DNA of 64,000 nt, from NCBI GenBank assembly GCA_001972305.1, contig BDDD01005844.1, forward strand, positions 1-64,000. The letters run 5' to 3'. Under the pieces are notes generated by a model. It was not told the origin of the DNA, did no database searches, and was given only the letters and a program-made list of their open reading frames with translations. The stretch comes from Cephalotus follicularis (Eukaryota; Streptophyta; Magnoliopsida; Oxalidales; Cephalotaceae). Position 1 is the stretch's first letter. Each line of letters begins with the position of its first letter. This document shows positions 34,714 through 45,450 of this stretch, one piece after another. The position numbers and the translations under genes were made by a program.

Positions 34714-37025
34714 CTAGAGCTCAGGAGGATCTTCATCTCCGGGCAGAGGAGCGTTGAAGACACCAGTAACAGGAGGTGGAGGAACTTCGAGCCCCGAGGT
34801 GGGATCCATGAGATTCGAAGAGGTTGGAATGTTAGAGGGGTCCAAGGTAGGATCCGAGAGCAAGATAACCAACTCTGGCGACCCGGTCCTTGTTAACTCT
34901 TCTCCCATAGTAGACGAAACCCTCTCTTCCAAGGCAAGCCTGAACTTCTCCTCCTCCTCTTCGATCCCCTCAGGGTAGAAATCGAAGGCGTTGGTCTCCG
35001 AGATGTATACCATGCCATCTAGAGTAACATCTGGATGAAGGGAAGAAACCCAGTTCCTGCAAGCATAAAAACCCCGACGAAAGTACTCGGCCGCATCCTC
35101 AAACACAGCATCCTTGAAGTCTTTTGAAGCTTTGAACTCTTCCATGGAGGACTTCATTAGCTCTTGGAATTCGTCCAAGGACTTGAACTCCTCCACGGCT
35201 TTCTTCCGTTCCCTCCTCAGCTGTTCCTCATCTTTCTTCTGCTGGTGATCGAGTTGTGCCTCAAAGTCAAAGCACCTCTCTCTGACACGGCTGAGCTCCC
35301 CCTCCAATTCCTTCCTGTCCACCCTCTCCTCCTCCAGGTCTTCGACCGCTTGCCTTTTCTCCTCTGCCAAAGAGTCCTGAACCTTAAGGACTTCGTTCAA
35401 CCGGGATTGGGTCAAGCGGGAAGTCTCCTCCAGTTCTGCCATGTTCACCCTCAGCTCCCTATCCCTGGCCACAATGGCAGAGAAGTTCTGCACCAGCAGC
35501 TGGGTGTTGTTCAGAGCCTGTCAGAGAAGCACACCCGTCAGGGGACAAAATAATGAGAAAAGATAAAAGGAAAAAAGAGGTGGCAGAGGAAGAGACTACT
35601 TACCCTCAAGTTGCTCTGAAGACACTGGGTCACCAACTCCTTGTTGGACCAGCCTGCCCTCGCCATCATCTCAAGAGGAAAGAAGACCAATTGACTAACC
35701 CCTTCAGGGAACCCTAGAGCATTCAAGTGTAGTTTACCCTCATATCTCTCCCCTTTCTAATGTCCTCGGCACCTTTCCTCTTTCTGCTCCTCTTCACCAG
35801 AGGAACGTGAACCTCACTGGGAGAGGTATCTTCCTGGAGCCTTTTACCTACTTCACTCCTCTTCTCAATGGCAGCAAAAACCTTAGCAGGGGGAGGAGCC
35901 TTGACTTTTGGCCTAGACCCCTCGGTCTCAGGAGTTTTCCCTTTTTGCTTCGATCCTCCCGCTGTAGACGATTTCTTTTTGCAGTGGCCTTCAAGATAGC
36001 AGAGAAGTCGCGCCGAGAAGCCATTGCTACATAAAAAAGAAGAGGTCAAAAGGTCAAAGACATGGAAAATAAGAGTAAAGAAACGAAAGAAATGTAAAAG
36101 CTTAAATTGAAGGAGACTAAGGCTTTATACAGCTTTCCCCTGACACTGGGGGCATGGAACTATCTTGAGCTCCCTCTCCCTCTGAGATGTCTTTCTTGGC
36201 TCCGTCCGAGTGCGATTCTCGACCAGGGACCACACTTAGCCCGGCCTGGAGCAGATGATCCTCACACACAGTGGAGTTCACCTCCTCAGGCTCCAAGGCC
36301 AGGAGTTTGTTGAGGTCCACTTTCTCTGTCGATGTCAAGCGGGACCTCTTATTCAGAGGTGGTGTATCCATAGAATCACACCAGGGAGAGGGAGTAAACC
36401 CTTCGAAGTTTTTTATCAGAAAATACCTCATCTTCCAATTCTTGATGGATTTGGTAGGGTTGAACATAAGTTTTTTTACACCAGAACAGGACTTGAAAAA
36501 ATACCCGCGCTATCCTGGCAAGGCCGAGAGGACATGAAATTCTTTAAAAAGACCCACTATCACGCTCACCTTTGACTCGATACATTTGACAAGGAAGCCT
36601 ATTATGAAGCTCCAAGACTGAGGTTGAAGAAGTGAATGATGGAGACAAAAATGCTCCGAGATAACAAATGAGGGTATTGGAACCCTCAATCCATGAGAGA
36701 GCGCACCTTCAAAGACCACGAAGAGACCAGCTTTGCTCATTGTGACTATCCAAAGGTCCGAGGGAACGTTGTATGTTAGCTCATTGGGAAAGTTGTACTT
36801 CTTGGAGAGCTCTATCACATCTCCACGAGAGAGGGTGCTAACCTCGAAACAACTTTCAGAAGCTTGGGGGTTAGCTTTGGTGGTGGGGGCAACAGGGTCA
36901 CCCACCGCAGCCCCCATGCTACCTTCAGAGTTGAGTGGTTTCTCGGCAATGGAAACCATCATGGCCAAGGGTTCAACATCTAAGGGAGAAGAAGAAGATC
37001 CATTGGTTTGTTCGTTCCTAGCCAT
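34714..37025 (-). pseudogene. Antisense additional ORF of Retand-like element 2 (Transposase_28 domain plus coiled coil)
   Basis: Same plan as the antisense ORF at 1-2833. Exon 1 (37025 to about 36131) starts MARNEQTNGS and holds the Transposase_28-type domain (GLRVPIPSFV, LLQPQSWSFIIGFLVKC, GFTPSPWCDS); one TAG interrupts it (36510-36512, ALPG*RGYFF). A GT-AG intron (36130-36027) leads to exon 2 (36026 to about 35600), a Lys-rich segment with a frameshift in an A run near 35975. Exon 3 (about 35519-34714) is a long coiled coil (RVRERCFDFEAQLDHQQKK, EEFKSLDEFQELMKSSMEE) with an acidic, Pro-rich C-terminus ending DPPEL. Exons 1 and 2 join in the same phase as in the other copy, which supports the splice model. 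Function unknown. Confidence 0.75.
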
Positions 37026-37634
37026 TTATCTTAGATAGGGAGAAGAAAGAGGCTAAAGAAACCCTAGACCAATTTAGAAGAGCAAGAAGACGACGGGTAC
37101 TTACCAAGAGTCTTCAAGAAAGAATGGTGAAACAAGGTAGATCGAAAGCACTGGAAATCTGGGCAGCTCTCAACAAGAAGATGAAGACTGGAAGTAAAAA
37201 AGTGAAGAGTTTTTCTTTAATAAAAAGATCTCTTTTATAGACCCAAAACTCGGATCCTAGCCCTCCAAATCACACGGATCCAACGGCCGAGGAACGAACC
37301 GTCAAATCAGATGTAGGAAGGATCCTAGCACTCCAAATCACACGGATCCAACGACTGAGGAACAAACCGTCAAATCAAACGCGAAAAACGAAGAGAAAGA
37401 GGAGAGAAATGCGCAGAACGCGACAGGTGTAAATCGTGTTCTATACGCCTCTTAATGGTTTGGGATTCGAGCCCAATAAACAAGCCTGGCAACCGAGGAA
37501 GATCTAAGGAAGCCCATTTCTGACAGTTATCTAAGCCCGAGAAGGTTACGTAATGGAGATCTGCCCGAGTGATAACTCCCAGCTCTGCTCCTCCTCCTCT
37601 GCCACGGTCAGAGAAGAAGGACCAGGGGGGCATA
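37026..37634 (-). promoter_or_regulatory. Upstream region of antisense ORF with TATA box, 67-bp tandem duplication and polypurine tract
   Basis: TATAAAAG reads on minus at 37232-37239, about 205 bases before the ATG at 37025. Just upstream a segment around TCCAAATCACACGGATCCAA is tandemly duplicated (about 37262 and 37331). The far end, 37612-37634, is the plus-strand polypurine tract (AGAAGAAGGACCAGGGGGG) that primes at the 3' LTR. The region may thus serve both strands; promoter activity is inferred. Confidence 0.5.
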
Positions 37635-37673
37635 TGATGTGGGAAAAAATCTATCTATTAACGAATGACACGT
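37635..37673 (+). repeat. 3' LTR of Retand-like element 2, first 39 bases
   Basis: TGATGTGGGAAAAAATC and following bases equal the 5' LTR start at 27154. It is cut by a solo LTR; the last five bases, cacgt, are the target duplication. Confidence 0.85.
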
Positions 37674-40239
37674 TGTTAGATTAGGGTGTCCCTGCAAGCC
37701 ACGAGAAGGCTGTAGACATATGTTGTTGACATATGACACACTCTTGAATCATACATTCTTAGTTTCATTCATGTTTTATTGTGCATTTTAAATAAAATAT
37801 TAGCATCTGGCTATATGTATTATCCCATACCGACTCTACGGATCAGTTGATCACCATGTCAACAGAATACACATATAGTGCCATGTCCGTAAAGTGTTGG
37901 ATCTCGTGCCTGAGAGGTTATGAGAATGAGATCCTTACTCCCTTGTGACAAAAGTTTAAAGTCACAGTTTCACTTTCTTAGGACAATTGATGAACCGCAA
38001 AGATTTGCAGTATTATCCTTGCTTCGAATGGTATAGGAGGATGGATCATCTCATTGTCATTTGGGTTTTACCCTAAAGCTGATGCGAGGTGCGTGTAGAG
38101 GCACAACACTGAACTGACCCACCATAAGTTATCTATTTGGAGAGTCAACACCTTTGTCAATAGAGTTCCTATTATCGCGGTAGTGCTTAGTCAAAGGTGA
38201 CTAGTAAATCATACGTGATTTACGTTGTATCGTTAGACCTGAGCGGCTGGCATACGTTGTGTAGTAACTGCTTGGCTTTGATTTCCGCCTTCTCCAGCAC
38301 TAGCCACGTGCTGGCAAAGGGTTGTCTTTGGGCCTTGTGGGAGCTGCATTGAGATGTATAGGTGAGTTCGCAAGATGGGATCGTTACACCCGTGTTGAGG
38401 GTTATAGGCTCTATAACATCTACGACGGTTGAAGACTTAAAATCCTGGCCGGGTACTGGGAGATTGGGAACAAGAGGTTTCCAGGGATATCTCCCATAGT
38501 CTCAGTGCGTTCATAAAATTATAGTTATCGTGGTTTTACCTAGGGGTGACATTTATCCAAACCCTAGTCCGCGGTCAGAGCTGATATGATGAAGGATACG
38601 TGGCACGCAAACTGATGACAGTGATAAAGTACTGGAGAACCGGATAACGGATGATATACGTGGTACTTTTTGGTCCACGAATCCGGGGGTGATTATAGAT
38701 CACACCGGGACTATTAGCTGGATAGTCGTACCAGAACTTCGGGATGTTCTGGGAAATTTATCATCGTACCGAAAATCCACCGGGCTTTCGGGTCCCGCCT
38801 GATTATTGGAAAAGTGATGCATGCTGCACACATGTTCACTTGGTGGTAAATCTAGTTTTTAACTAGTATATATTATTTTGACATTAGTGGTTTGTTTTTC
38901 ATTCCACTAATAGTCATCTCGATATATAAGAGATTTAAAGTCGGAGCATGATTTAATTTTATTAAATCAAAATTAAAGAAAGAGTCTTTAATTTACAAAA
39001 GGGAGAAACATTTTAATTTTGAAAGAGACTTTAAAATTATAAAGGAGAAAAGAAAAGGAGAGAGAGAGAGAGAGAGACTTAATTTTTATTAAGTCAAAAA
39101 TGCATTTTAAAATCAATTTTTTTAAGAAAAAAACTCTCTCTTAATCTCTCTCACATTCTCTCCCTCAAATTCTCTGCCAGCGCTTGGCGTGCGTTTTAGC
39201 CGAGAGAGAGAGACGCTTCACGCGTCACTGCGCAGGGGCGCGTTTCGGCCGCAGATGGTGACGCGCTTCGCTCCGGTGTCCGAGTGGAGTCGAGCGTCCT
39301 TCCCCGGTATGTCTCCTCCCTTCTCTCTCCCGTTTTCTCCTCTCTTTTCTCCCTGACGGCAGATCGAGTTTTCTGCCGTCGCTTGCTCCCGGCATCTCTT
39401 CCACCGCCGTTGATCACCGTGGGTGGAACCAATCAATGGCTCTATCCATTTTGATCTTTATTTTGTGTTTCCCGGTCATTTTCTGGCCGTTTTACGTTTG
39501 GTGTGTCAACTGGGCGAGTTGACGAGTCGGGCTGTTGTGATTTGGCGTTCCACGCCGAGTCATGGCGAGTCTTGGGTTGGGGTGTGTCGGGCTGGTGTCT
39601 CTGAGCCGTTTGGTGGCTTGGTGGCCGCTGATGACGAACGACGAGTCAACCCCGTGACTCGCCACCGGCCGTTCTCAGCGTTCAAGGCCGAGTCTCGCCT
39701 AGTATCGGCCACCTGTGTGTTCGTCGGGGTGTTAGCGTCCACATATGTCAAGGCCGGTCAATTGCGAGTTGACCGAGACTCACTGAGTCCGAACTCAGTG
39801 AGTCACCGCCGCTGTTCGCCGTCTCCCGAGGTGCTTCCTGACGTGTCTCTGCCATATATGGATAGAGCATATTTTTTGGAGTTTGGTGATGTCAAGATCG
39901 GACCTAACGTGGACTGTCCGAAATCCAGCGGTGTTATCGGTGACCGGCAGTTGCTACTGCAAGCGCGTAGCGGCAAAGTGGTGGAGCCTCGAACGTTGGT
40001 ATGATTGCTTCGCTCTTACTTTTATTGTTACTGACGTGTGTTCGGTTTATCTTTTTGTGCATGCTTGTTCTTGTTTTAGTTCGATTGTTATTTAAACGGA
40101 GATCCTAGGCTTTTCAATTTGGTACTAAGATGTAAGTGTGGACCATGACTTTCAGTCTTGGTGTTTTTGAAAAATTAAAATTATACACGCTTGCGTCCTA
40201 GGACCAAATCGACTGGGAACCATTGCCAAGTTTCCAACA
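37674..40239 (+). repeat. Solo LTR, 2566 bp, TSD cacgt
   Basis: Starts TGTTAGATTAGGG and ends TTTCCAACA, flanked by cacgt (37669-37673 and 40240-40244). Removing it rejoins the interrupted Retand LTR. A TATATAAG box is at 38933-38940, followed by an A/G-rich tract and a GC-rich segment (39180-39990) whose ORFs match nothing I recognise. No internal genes, so a solo LTR of a large-LTR family, perhaps Ty1/copia. The fragment at 48920-49272 starts similarly (TGTTAGATATAGTGACCC). Confidence 0.85.
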
Positions 40240-40393
40240 CACGTGTCCACCGCAGACATAGCCAAGTGTCCAGGGGCTTTGAAGGTTACATGGATACGAA
40301 TCAGAGGAAGCTCATTAACTCCAGCTAGAGAAGTAGGTGAGGACATCCTCCTCGGAATCAGCGCCGAGGAACTCCTCCTTGGTTGCATGGCAG
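40240..40393 (+). repeat. 3' LTR of Retand-like element 2, continuation, truncated
   Basis: Matches 27192-27345 of the 5' LTR (GTGTCCACCGCAGACATAG onward) and stops after TTGCATGGCAG. The remaining roughly 610 bases of the LTR, including its TATA box and end, are absent. Confidence 0.85.
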
Positions 40394-40861
40394 AATAATT
40401 TCTTCTTAACATTACATTCCTATTTATAGGAGTTTGTTGGAATAGTGTTTAGAATAGTAATTCACTATGCTGGCGGCTGTGGCGGCTGCTTTACAATATA
40501 CATGTTTATTTTTTTTTTCAGAATAGAGAGCATCAGCACATTTGTACATGTAATAAGTGCAACTCTCTCTTTCTACCATCTTTTTAAGTATGTAATGCCA
40601 CTATCTAACGTGATATGTTAGTCTTCTGGGGATTAGGGATGCATCTTTTTAAAAGGGAAAAAGGGTAAAATACAAAAAGTTATTCGAAGTTTAACCTAGT
40701 TAACACCTGACCTCCTAGATTGCATCAACACATTTGTACGTGTAATAAGTGCAACTCTCTCTTTATGCCAACTCTTTTAAATATGCAAGTGCCACTATCC
40801 AACGTGATAATGATGTTAGTCTTCTGGGGATTAGGGATGCATCTTTTTGAAAAGAAAAAAA
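40394..40861. repeat. Flank and 192-bp tandem duplication at the left end of a TIR element
   Basis: 40530-40721 and 40722-40920 are diverged tandem copies (GTAATAAGTGCAACTCTCTC, GTCTTCTGGGGATTAGGGAT and CCTCCTAGATT occur in both). Each copy contains the outer left terminal repeat of the element that follows. 40394-40529 shows nothing recognisable. Confidence 0.65.
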
Positions 40862-41130
40862 GAGTAAAATACAAAAAACCATTCGAAATTTAAACCAGTT
40901 AACACTTGACCTCCTAGATTTTCAAAAATATTATATACCCCTCTAAAAACTAACTTTGTCAATATTTTCTGTAAAATTTTTTACTTTGCCCTAAATATCC
41001 TCCCTTAAATCAGAACTAGGGCGAAAGTGGAGGAGAAGGATAAAATCAACCTGCAATCTCCATCCCCTTCACACCATATATTTTAGTTTTTGTTGTGTAC
41101 CTAACTCTGCACTCTCCAAAAATCTATCAG

Positions 41131-41352
41131 TCAGCTTCTCAAAGCATAAAATCTATCTTCTTGACTTGAATCACCAGCGTTAAATCCTCTATCAGCAGCA
41201 TATTCTACAAAGCTATAAAGTGGCATCACACTTTCTCCATACTTAGAAAATCCATCCAATTCCTTCTTAGCAGTGGCCCTAAACTCCTCTGCCACCTGCT
41301 TAACCTTCTCAACCCCATAAACAGCAACATAACTCTTGGTGACACAAGCAAT
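41131..41352 (-). pseudogene. Captured fragment of a GGPP synthase small-subunit-like gene (3' end)
   Basis: On minus, 73 codons are open to a TGA at 41131-41133. They include SYVAVYGVEKVKQVAEEF, AKKELDGFSKYGESVMPLY and SFVEYAADRGFNAGD. This resembles the C-terminus of the plant small-subunit type of geranylgeranyl/geranyl diphosphate synthase (polyprenyl synthetase family), which lacks catalytic Asp-rich motifs and modifies the large subunit in plastid isoprenoid synthesis. The fragment has no start, no N-terminal two thirds and no Asp-rich region. Recognition is from memory of the family, so moderate. Confidence 0.5.
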
Positions 41353-41948
41353 TTTTTTAAGTGTTCGCGAGTTTTAGGGGAAGGAGATTGCAGAAGCCTA
41401 GGACGAAAGTGGAGGGGAAGGATAAAATATAAGCTGACTGAAGTCTCTCTCTCTTAAATCAGACTCTCTCCCTTACTTCTCAATCACTTGTCGGCGTCTG
41501 GTCAACTCCAGCGACCTAAAAGACCATCAGAGGCTACACAAGTACCAGATCTATAAAGATTAATGGTTTATGTCGTCCAACGGCGGTGAAGATGGACGCT
41601 GGGTGGCTCGCATGACTTTCACCAATGGCGGTGCACGTTTCTTGGGGCCTCTACATGGGTCTGACGCAAAGAAGAGTTGTTGGCGCTTATGGCTCTGAGG
41701 TTCCCTATGTGATGACAATCATGGTGGCGGTGGTGAAATATAGGTGATGACAGTGGCGAGTGAAAGAGGATTTTGGAATGGTGGCTTGCTTGTTTTGTGT
41801 TTGAGAGGTTTTCGATCTAATGTAGATGCTAGGTTGATTTGGTGGCAGGTGGGGTTTCATTTTGGTGGCAGCTGGCTTGAAGTTGGGGTAGGGGTGGTGG
41901 TTGTGTTAGGTGATGAGTTGACAAAGCTGAGCTTTGATGAGTTCTAGA
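41353..41948. other. Interior of Pack-type element, unassigned
   Basis: GC-richer than its surroundings (41470-41945). The short ORF at 41744-41947 (MMTVASERGFWNGG) shows no family features. A piece near 41380-41400 (GGGGAAGGAGATTGCAGAAG) repeats a stretch of the FRIGIDA-like fragment at 42508, so more than one copy event may be mixed here. Confidence 0.4.
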
Positions 41949-42571
41949 GGCAGGCCTCCCTCATGACGAGCTGCACCCTCCTATAGAAGGAGCGCTTCGA
42001 TCACTTCACCACCCTTGAGTAGAACCTCCTCAAGAAATCGATGGCTATCAAGCTAAAAATCCAAGGCTTAGACCGTGACACTAGGCCTCGCTCGACTCGC
42101 TGAAGAAACGAGAGGTCACCATCGACGGTAGCGTCCAGATCACCGTCGAAATAGTCGAGCGGCTCAAGAGGGCGCCCTCAAGTTGCTCAAAGAAGAATAC
42201 GGTCCCGATTTGAAGCCTGACGGCGACGGGCTCCTAACGGCTTTGAAGTCCTTCTGTTTGAAGATGAAAGCACTGGAATTTTGGAGGTTTTTTGAGGAGC
42301 TCAATTCTGTCGACGCTAGGCAAGTGTATGGATCCGATGAAGTTCATGATGGAGGCAATTTAAGGTTCTTCCTATGGACAAAAGGGCTAGTAAAGTTAAC
42401 GATTTGTTCTGGGCCTGTGTGTTGATTTTGGAGAACCTGATTTCGGTGGTGGTGGACTCGATCATCTGCAGGTCGAGGCTATTGGTGACGCCTACGGTGA
42501 AAGTGGATGGGAAGGAGATTGCAGAAGCTTGGAAGGCTAGCCTGGAAGAGAATGGTGTGTTATGTGTGTAA
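41949..42571 (+). pseudogene. Captured fragment of a FRIGIDA-like gene
   Basis: Translation in shifting frames gives RQASLMTSCTLL*KERFDHF, then TTLE*NLLKKSMAIKLKIQ, then KKREVTIDGSVQI, then LLTALKSFCLKMKALEFWRFF, and finally KVNDLFWACVLILENLISVV with RLLVTPTVKVDGKEIAEAWK. These follow, in order, the N-terminal coiled region and start of the Frigida domain of plant FRIGIDA-like (FRL4-type) proteins, which are nuclear proteins related to the flowering regulator FRIGIDA. Several stops (TAG for Trp and Gln) and at least two frameshifts make it non-functional. It ends at KASLEENG, where the right TIR region begins. A partial second copy lies at 49273-49520. Confidence 0.65.
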
Positions 42572-42748
42572 TTAGAGAGTACTTTAGGAAATGTTTTAAA
42601 ATTTTTGACATGAATTAACTTTTCTATTGACGAAAGGGGTTATGTGTTAAACAGAAGTAAACCTTAACGGGGTGTTTAATATTTTTGAAAATTCAGGGGG
42701 TTAAGTGTTAGCGAGTTTAAATTTCGAGATATTTTTTATATTTTACCC

Positions 42749-43315
42749 ATGAAACACTCAATAATGAAATGGACTCAATTATTTCTAATAATATTTGGGT
42801 TTGACAGATTTATCACAATGGTCTAAAATAATTGGATGCAAGTTAGTTTCTAGAGGAAAATATAATTCTCGTGATTCTATCCAAGCCTTTAAGGCTAGAT
42901 TTCAATTAAAATTAAAAATTTTATTTACAATTGACTTGGTTTTTCAAAAGTTTTGTTTTTACAAACAAAGTGGGGGATTGTTGTAAAGTTTGTTCGAGAA
43001 AAACAAAATATTGCTTGTATCACACATTGCTTAAAGATAAGCCTTGGATCCCTTTATACATGAGTATCCTGTGCTAAAGTGTGTGACACTCTATAGTACT
43101 CGCGTGCGGGTGACGCGAAACAGAACGATTTTAGATTGATTATTAGGCGCACTTAGCATGTTTGCGTGGTCGTAGAAAATTAGATGCTTTGTTTTTGTTA
43201 AACCAAGTTAATTATTTTTAAGGAGAGTTCTTGGAAGATTTATCAGAATTGTTATCGACCAAATTTCTTTGGGTTTGGGTTTCCCTTCTATGTGAATGAT
43301 GGCCCAAATATACAA
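42749..43315 (+). repeat. Ty1/copia 3' remnant: polypurine tract and LTR piece
   Basis: CAAAGTGGGGGATTG (42966-42980) is a polypurine tract typical of Ty1/copia, followed by TGTTGTAAAGTTTG, an LTR start at 42979. The LTR-like sequence runs to about 43314, where the chromovirus LTR begins. 42749-42965 would be internal sequence but has no readable frame. The whole segment recurs at 49697-50263. Confidence 0.55.
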
Positions 43316-44054
43316 TGTAACACCCCCGGACGGCGGGAGTCGTCACAGGGTCATATTATAACATAACAAATCATAAGTTTGCTTTATTAGTCAATAACAG
43401 CCGAAAACGTGGCGGTCTTATCAAAACATTAAAACTTAACCATTTGTCATATTAAGCAGTTGCGAAAAATTCAAAACATAATAAAGTACCAATTTAAAAA
43501 CATAAAACATAATTATCAATGTTTGACCACTAAACATAAAACATAAGGATCACATTCCTAGGGATCCTATCACAAGAGGTGGTCATCACTCAATCACACT
43601 TTCCCCCGCTGCTCCTGAAAACCTGCCGCAAGGAAAATAAAAAAAAACGCGGCTGAACAAATCTCAGTACGGATAAGGGAATTAAAACAGTAAACGGTAA
43701 TTTAAAAACGTTAATAATCCAATAATAACGTTACAGAATTCTTTCACAGATAAAAACAGTTTAACCATATTCAAATATCAATTGCATACCTTTCGAAACA
43801 ATTTCGGAACATTTCAAAAACATCATAAATCATAGTTCATAAAAACATACTGAGCCATATTCATATCACATATCATAATTTTGGTAAGGGAGGCGCTAAT
43901 TCCACATGCCCACTAGAATTGAAGTGTACGACACTACACAAGTCAATTCTCACACACATATGTCCGATCACACCTCGGACCACATATCTGAATTCACCTC
44001 AGATCACATAAACTAGAATCGATTCATACGCCTCTATCACATAGCGGATCCACA

Positions 44055-44720
44055 NNNNNNNNNNNNNNNNNNNNNNNNNNNNNNNNNNNNNNNNNNNNNN
44101 NNNNNNNNNNNNNNNNNNNNNNNNNNNNNNNNNNNNNNNNNNNNNNNNNNNNNNNNNNNNNNNNNNNNNNNNNNNNNNNNNNNNNNNNNNNNNNNNNNNN
44201 NNNNNNNNNNNNNNNNNNNNNNNNNNNNNNNNNNNNNNNNNNNNNNNNNNNNNNNNNNNNNNNNNNNNNNNNNNNNNNNNNNNNNNNNNNNNNNNNNNNN
44301 NNNNNNNNNNNNNNNNNNNNNNNNNNNNNNNNNNNNNNNNNNNNNNNNNNNNNNNNNNNNNNNNNNNNNNNNNNNNNNNNNNNNNNNNNNNNNNNNNNNN
44401 NNNNNNNNNNNNNNNNNNNNNNNNNNNNNNNNNNNNNNNNNNNNNNNNNNNNNNNNNNNNNNNNNNNNNNNNNNNNNNNNNNNNNNNNNNNNNNNNNNNN
44501 NNNNNNNNNNNNNNNNNNNNNNNNNNNNNNNNNNNNNNNNNNNNNNNNNNNNNNNNNNNNNNNNNNNNNNNNNNNNNNNNNNNNNNNNNNNNNNNNNNNN
44601 NNNNNNNNNNNNNNNNNNNNNNNNNNNNNNNNNNNNNNNNNNNNNNNNNNNNNNNNNNNNNNNNNNNNNNNNNNNNNNNNNNNNNNNNNNNNNNNNNNNN
44701 NNNNNNNNNNNNNNNNNNNN
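44055..44720. other. Assembly gap (666 N)
   Basis: Only N. The ORF spanning it is an artefact. Confidence 1.
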
Positions 44721-45282
44721 AGGCCCACGACGTGCCTATGGATACGCCTCATAGGTGGGTACAATACTCAGTATTTAAATTAAAACAATTGATTTATCAA
44801 AATCAACTTAAAACACATAAAATATGTTTTCACACAACATATTAAAAAAAAACTGCTCACAACAGTATTATAACATATCATATCATAACATATCGTGTCG
44901 TATCATAACATATCGTATAGATAAAGTCGGAATCAATTAAAATGTCAAACCAACTTTAAATTCAAAACATATCAAAATCATGAAACATCATTGATTTCAT
45001 AAACGAATATGTTTATCAAAATAGTTTCAGTTCAGATGTCAGATAGCCAAGGAATAGAAAATCCGTACCTTATGCGCTTGCAAAGTACTTACGAATAGAC
45101 AATTTTAAACGGAATCCACTTGAAATTCAACAATCTATAAAGACATTCAAAATCATATGTATAAGAGTTTAAAACACATTAGAAGCATTAAATAGACTCA
45201 TAAAAGTGTTTGGAAAAGATTCGGATCGATTCGGGGGTCAAACGAATCAAAACGGTTGAAAACAGCACATTCCAGGGCATGA

Positions 45283-45450
45283 TAGTCGACTAGAACAGGG
45301 GTCCAGTCGACTGGATAGGCTTGGCAGTCGACTGGATCATATGAACAGTCGACTACTCAACCAAAAATGCAGGTAGTCGACTGTGTTCTTCAATCCAGTC
45401 GACTACACAACCATTCCAGTCGACTGTCCACTAAAACAGTCGGCTGTTTT
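45283..45450 (-). repeat. Cluster of AGTCGACT palindromes in the chromovirus LTR
   Basis: About nine copies of (C)AGTCGACT(G/A) with CAGTCGGCTG variants occur in 168 bases. The same motif is clustered in the unrelated SIRE-like LTRs (23577-23966 and 26585-26973). Confidence 0.85.

Larger units (their letters stand above)
27154..40393 (+). mobile_element. Tat/Retand-like Ty3/gypsy retrotransposon 2, degenerate
   Basis: Order on plus: 5' LTR (27154-27957), primer-binding site, gag, protease, reverse transcriptase, RNase H, a second (archaeal-type) RNase H, integrase, minisatellite, antisense ORF, polypurine tract, and a 3' LTR split by a solo LTR and truncated. The RT-RNH-second RNH-IN order and the antisense Transposase_28 ORF mark the Tat lineage. 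All coding parts carry stops. Without the 2571-bp insertion and its duplication it is about 10.7 kb. Confidence 0.88.
40862..42748. mobile_element. TIR transposon carrying two captured host-gene fragments (Pack-type)
   Basis: The left end (GAGTAAAATACAAAAAAC...; 40862 to about 40945) and right end (about 42660-42748, ...TTTTTATATTTTACCC) are imperfect inverted repeats of about 85 bases. TCGAAATTTAAAC, TAACACTTGACC/TAACACTTAACC and TTTTCAAAAATATTA occur in order in both when the right arm is reverse-complemented. The interior contains no transposase but pieces of two unrelated host genes (41131-41352 minus, 41949-42571 plus). Long TIRs with captured gene pieces fit a Mutator-like Pack element; a 9-bp target duplication was not found, perhaps because of the duplication at the left end. 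Confidence 0.65.

Noticed and set aside
34714..37025. Independent host gene for a coiled-coil protein
   Set aside because: The same gene, with the same splice phase, lies at the same place in the other Retand-like element, so it is an element ORF.
39423..40004. 193-codon ORF in the solo LTR at 37674-40239
   Set aside because: No recognisable domain, lies across a GC-rich LTR region, and has an overlapping antisense ORF; not supported as a gene.
44024..44764. 246-codon minus-strand ORF
   Set aside because: Consists almost entirely of the N gap.
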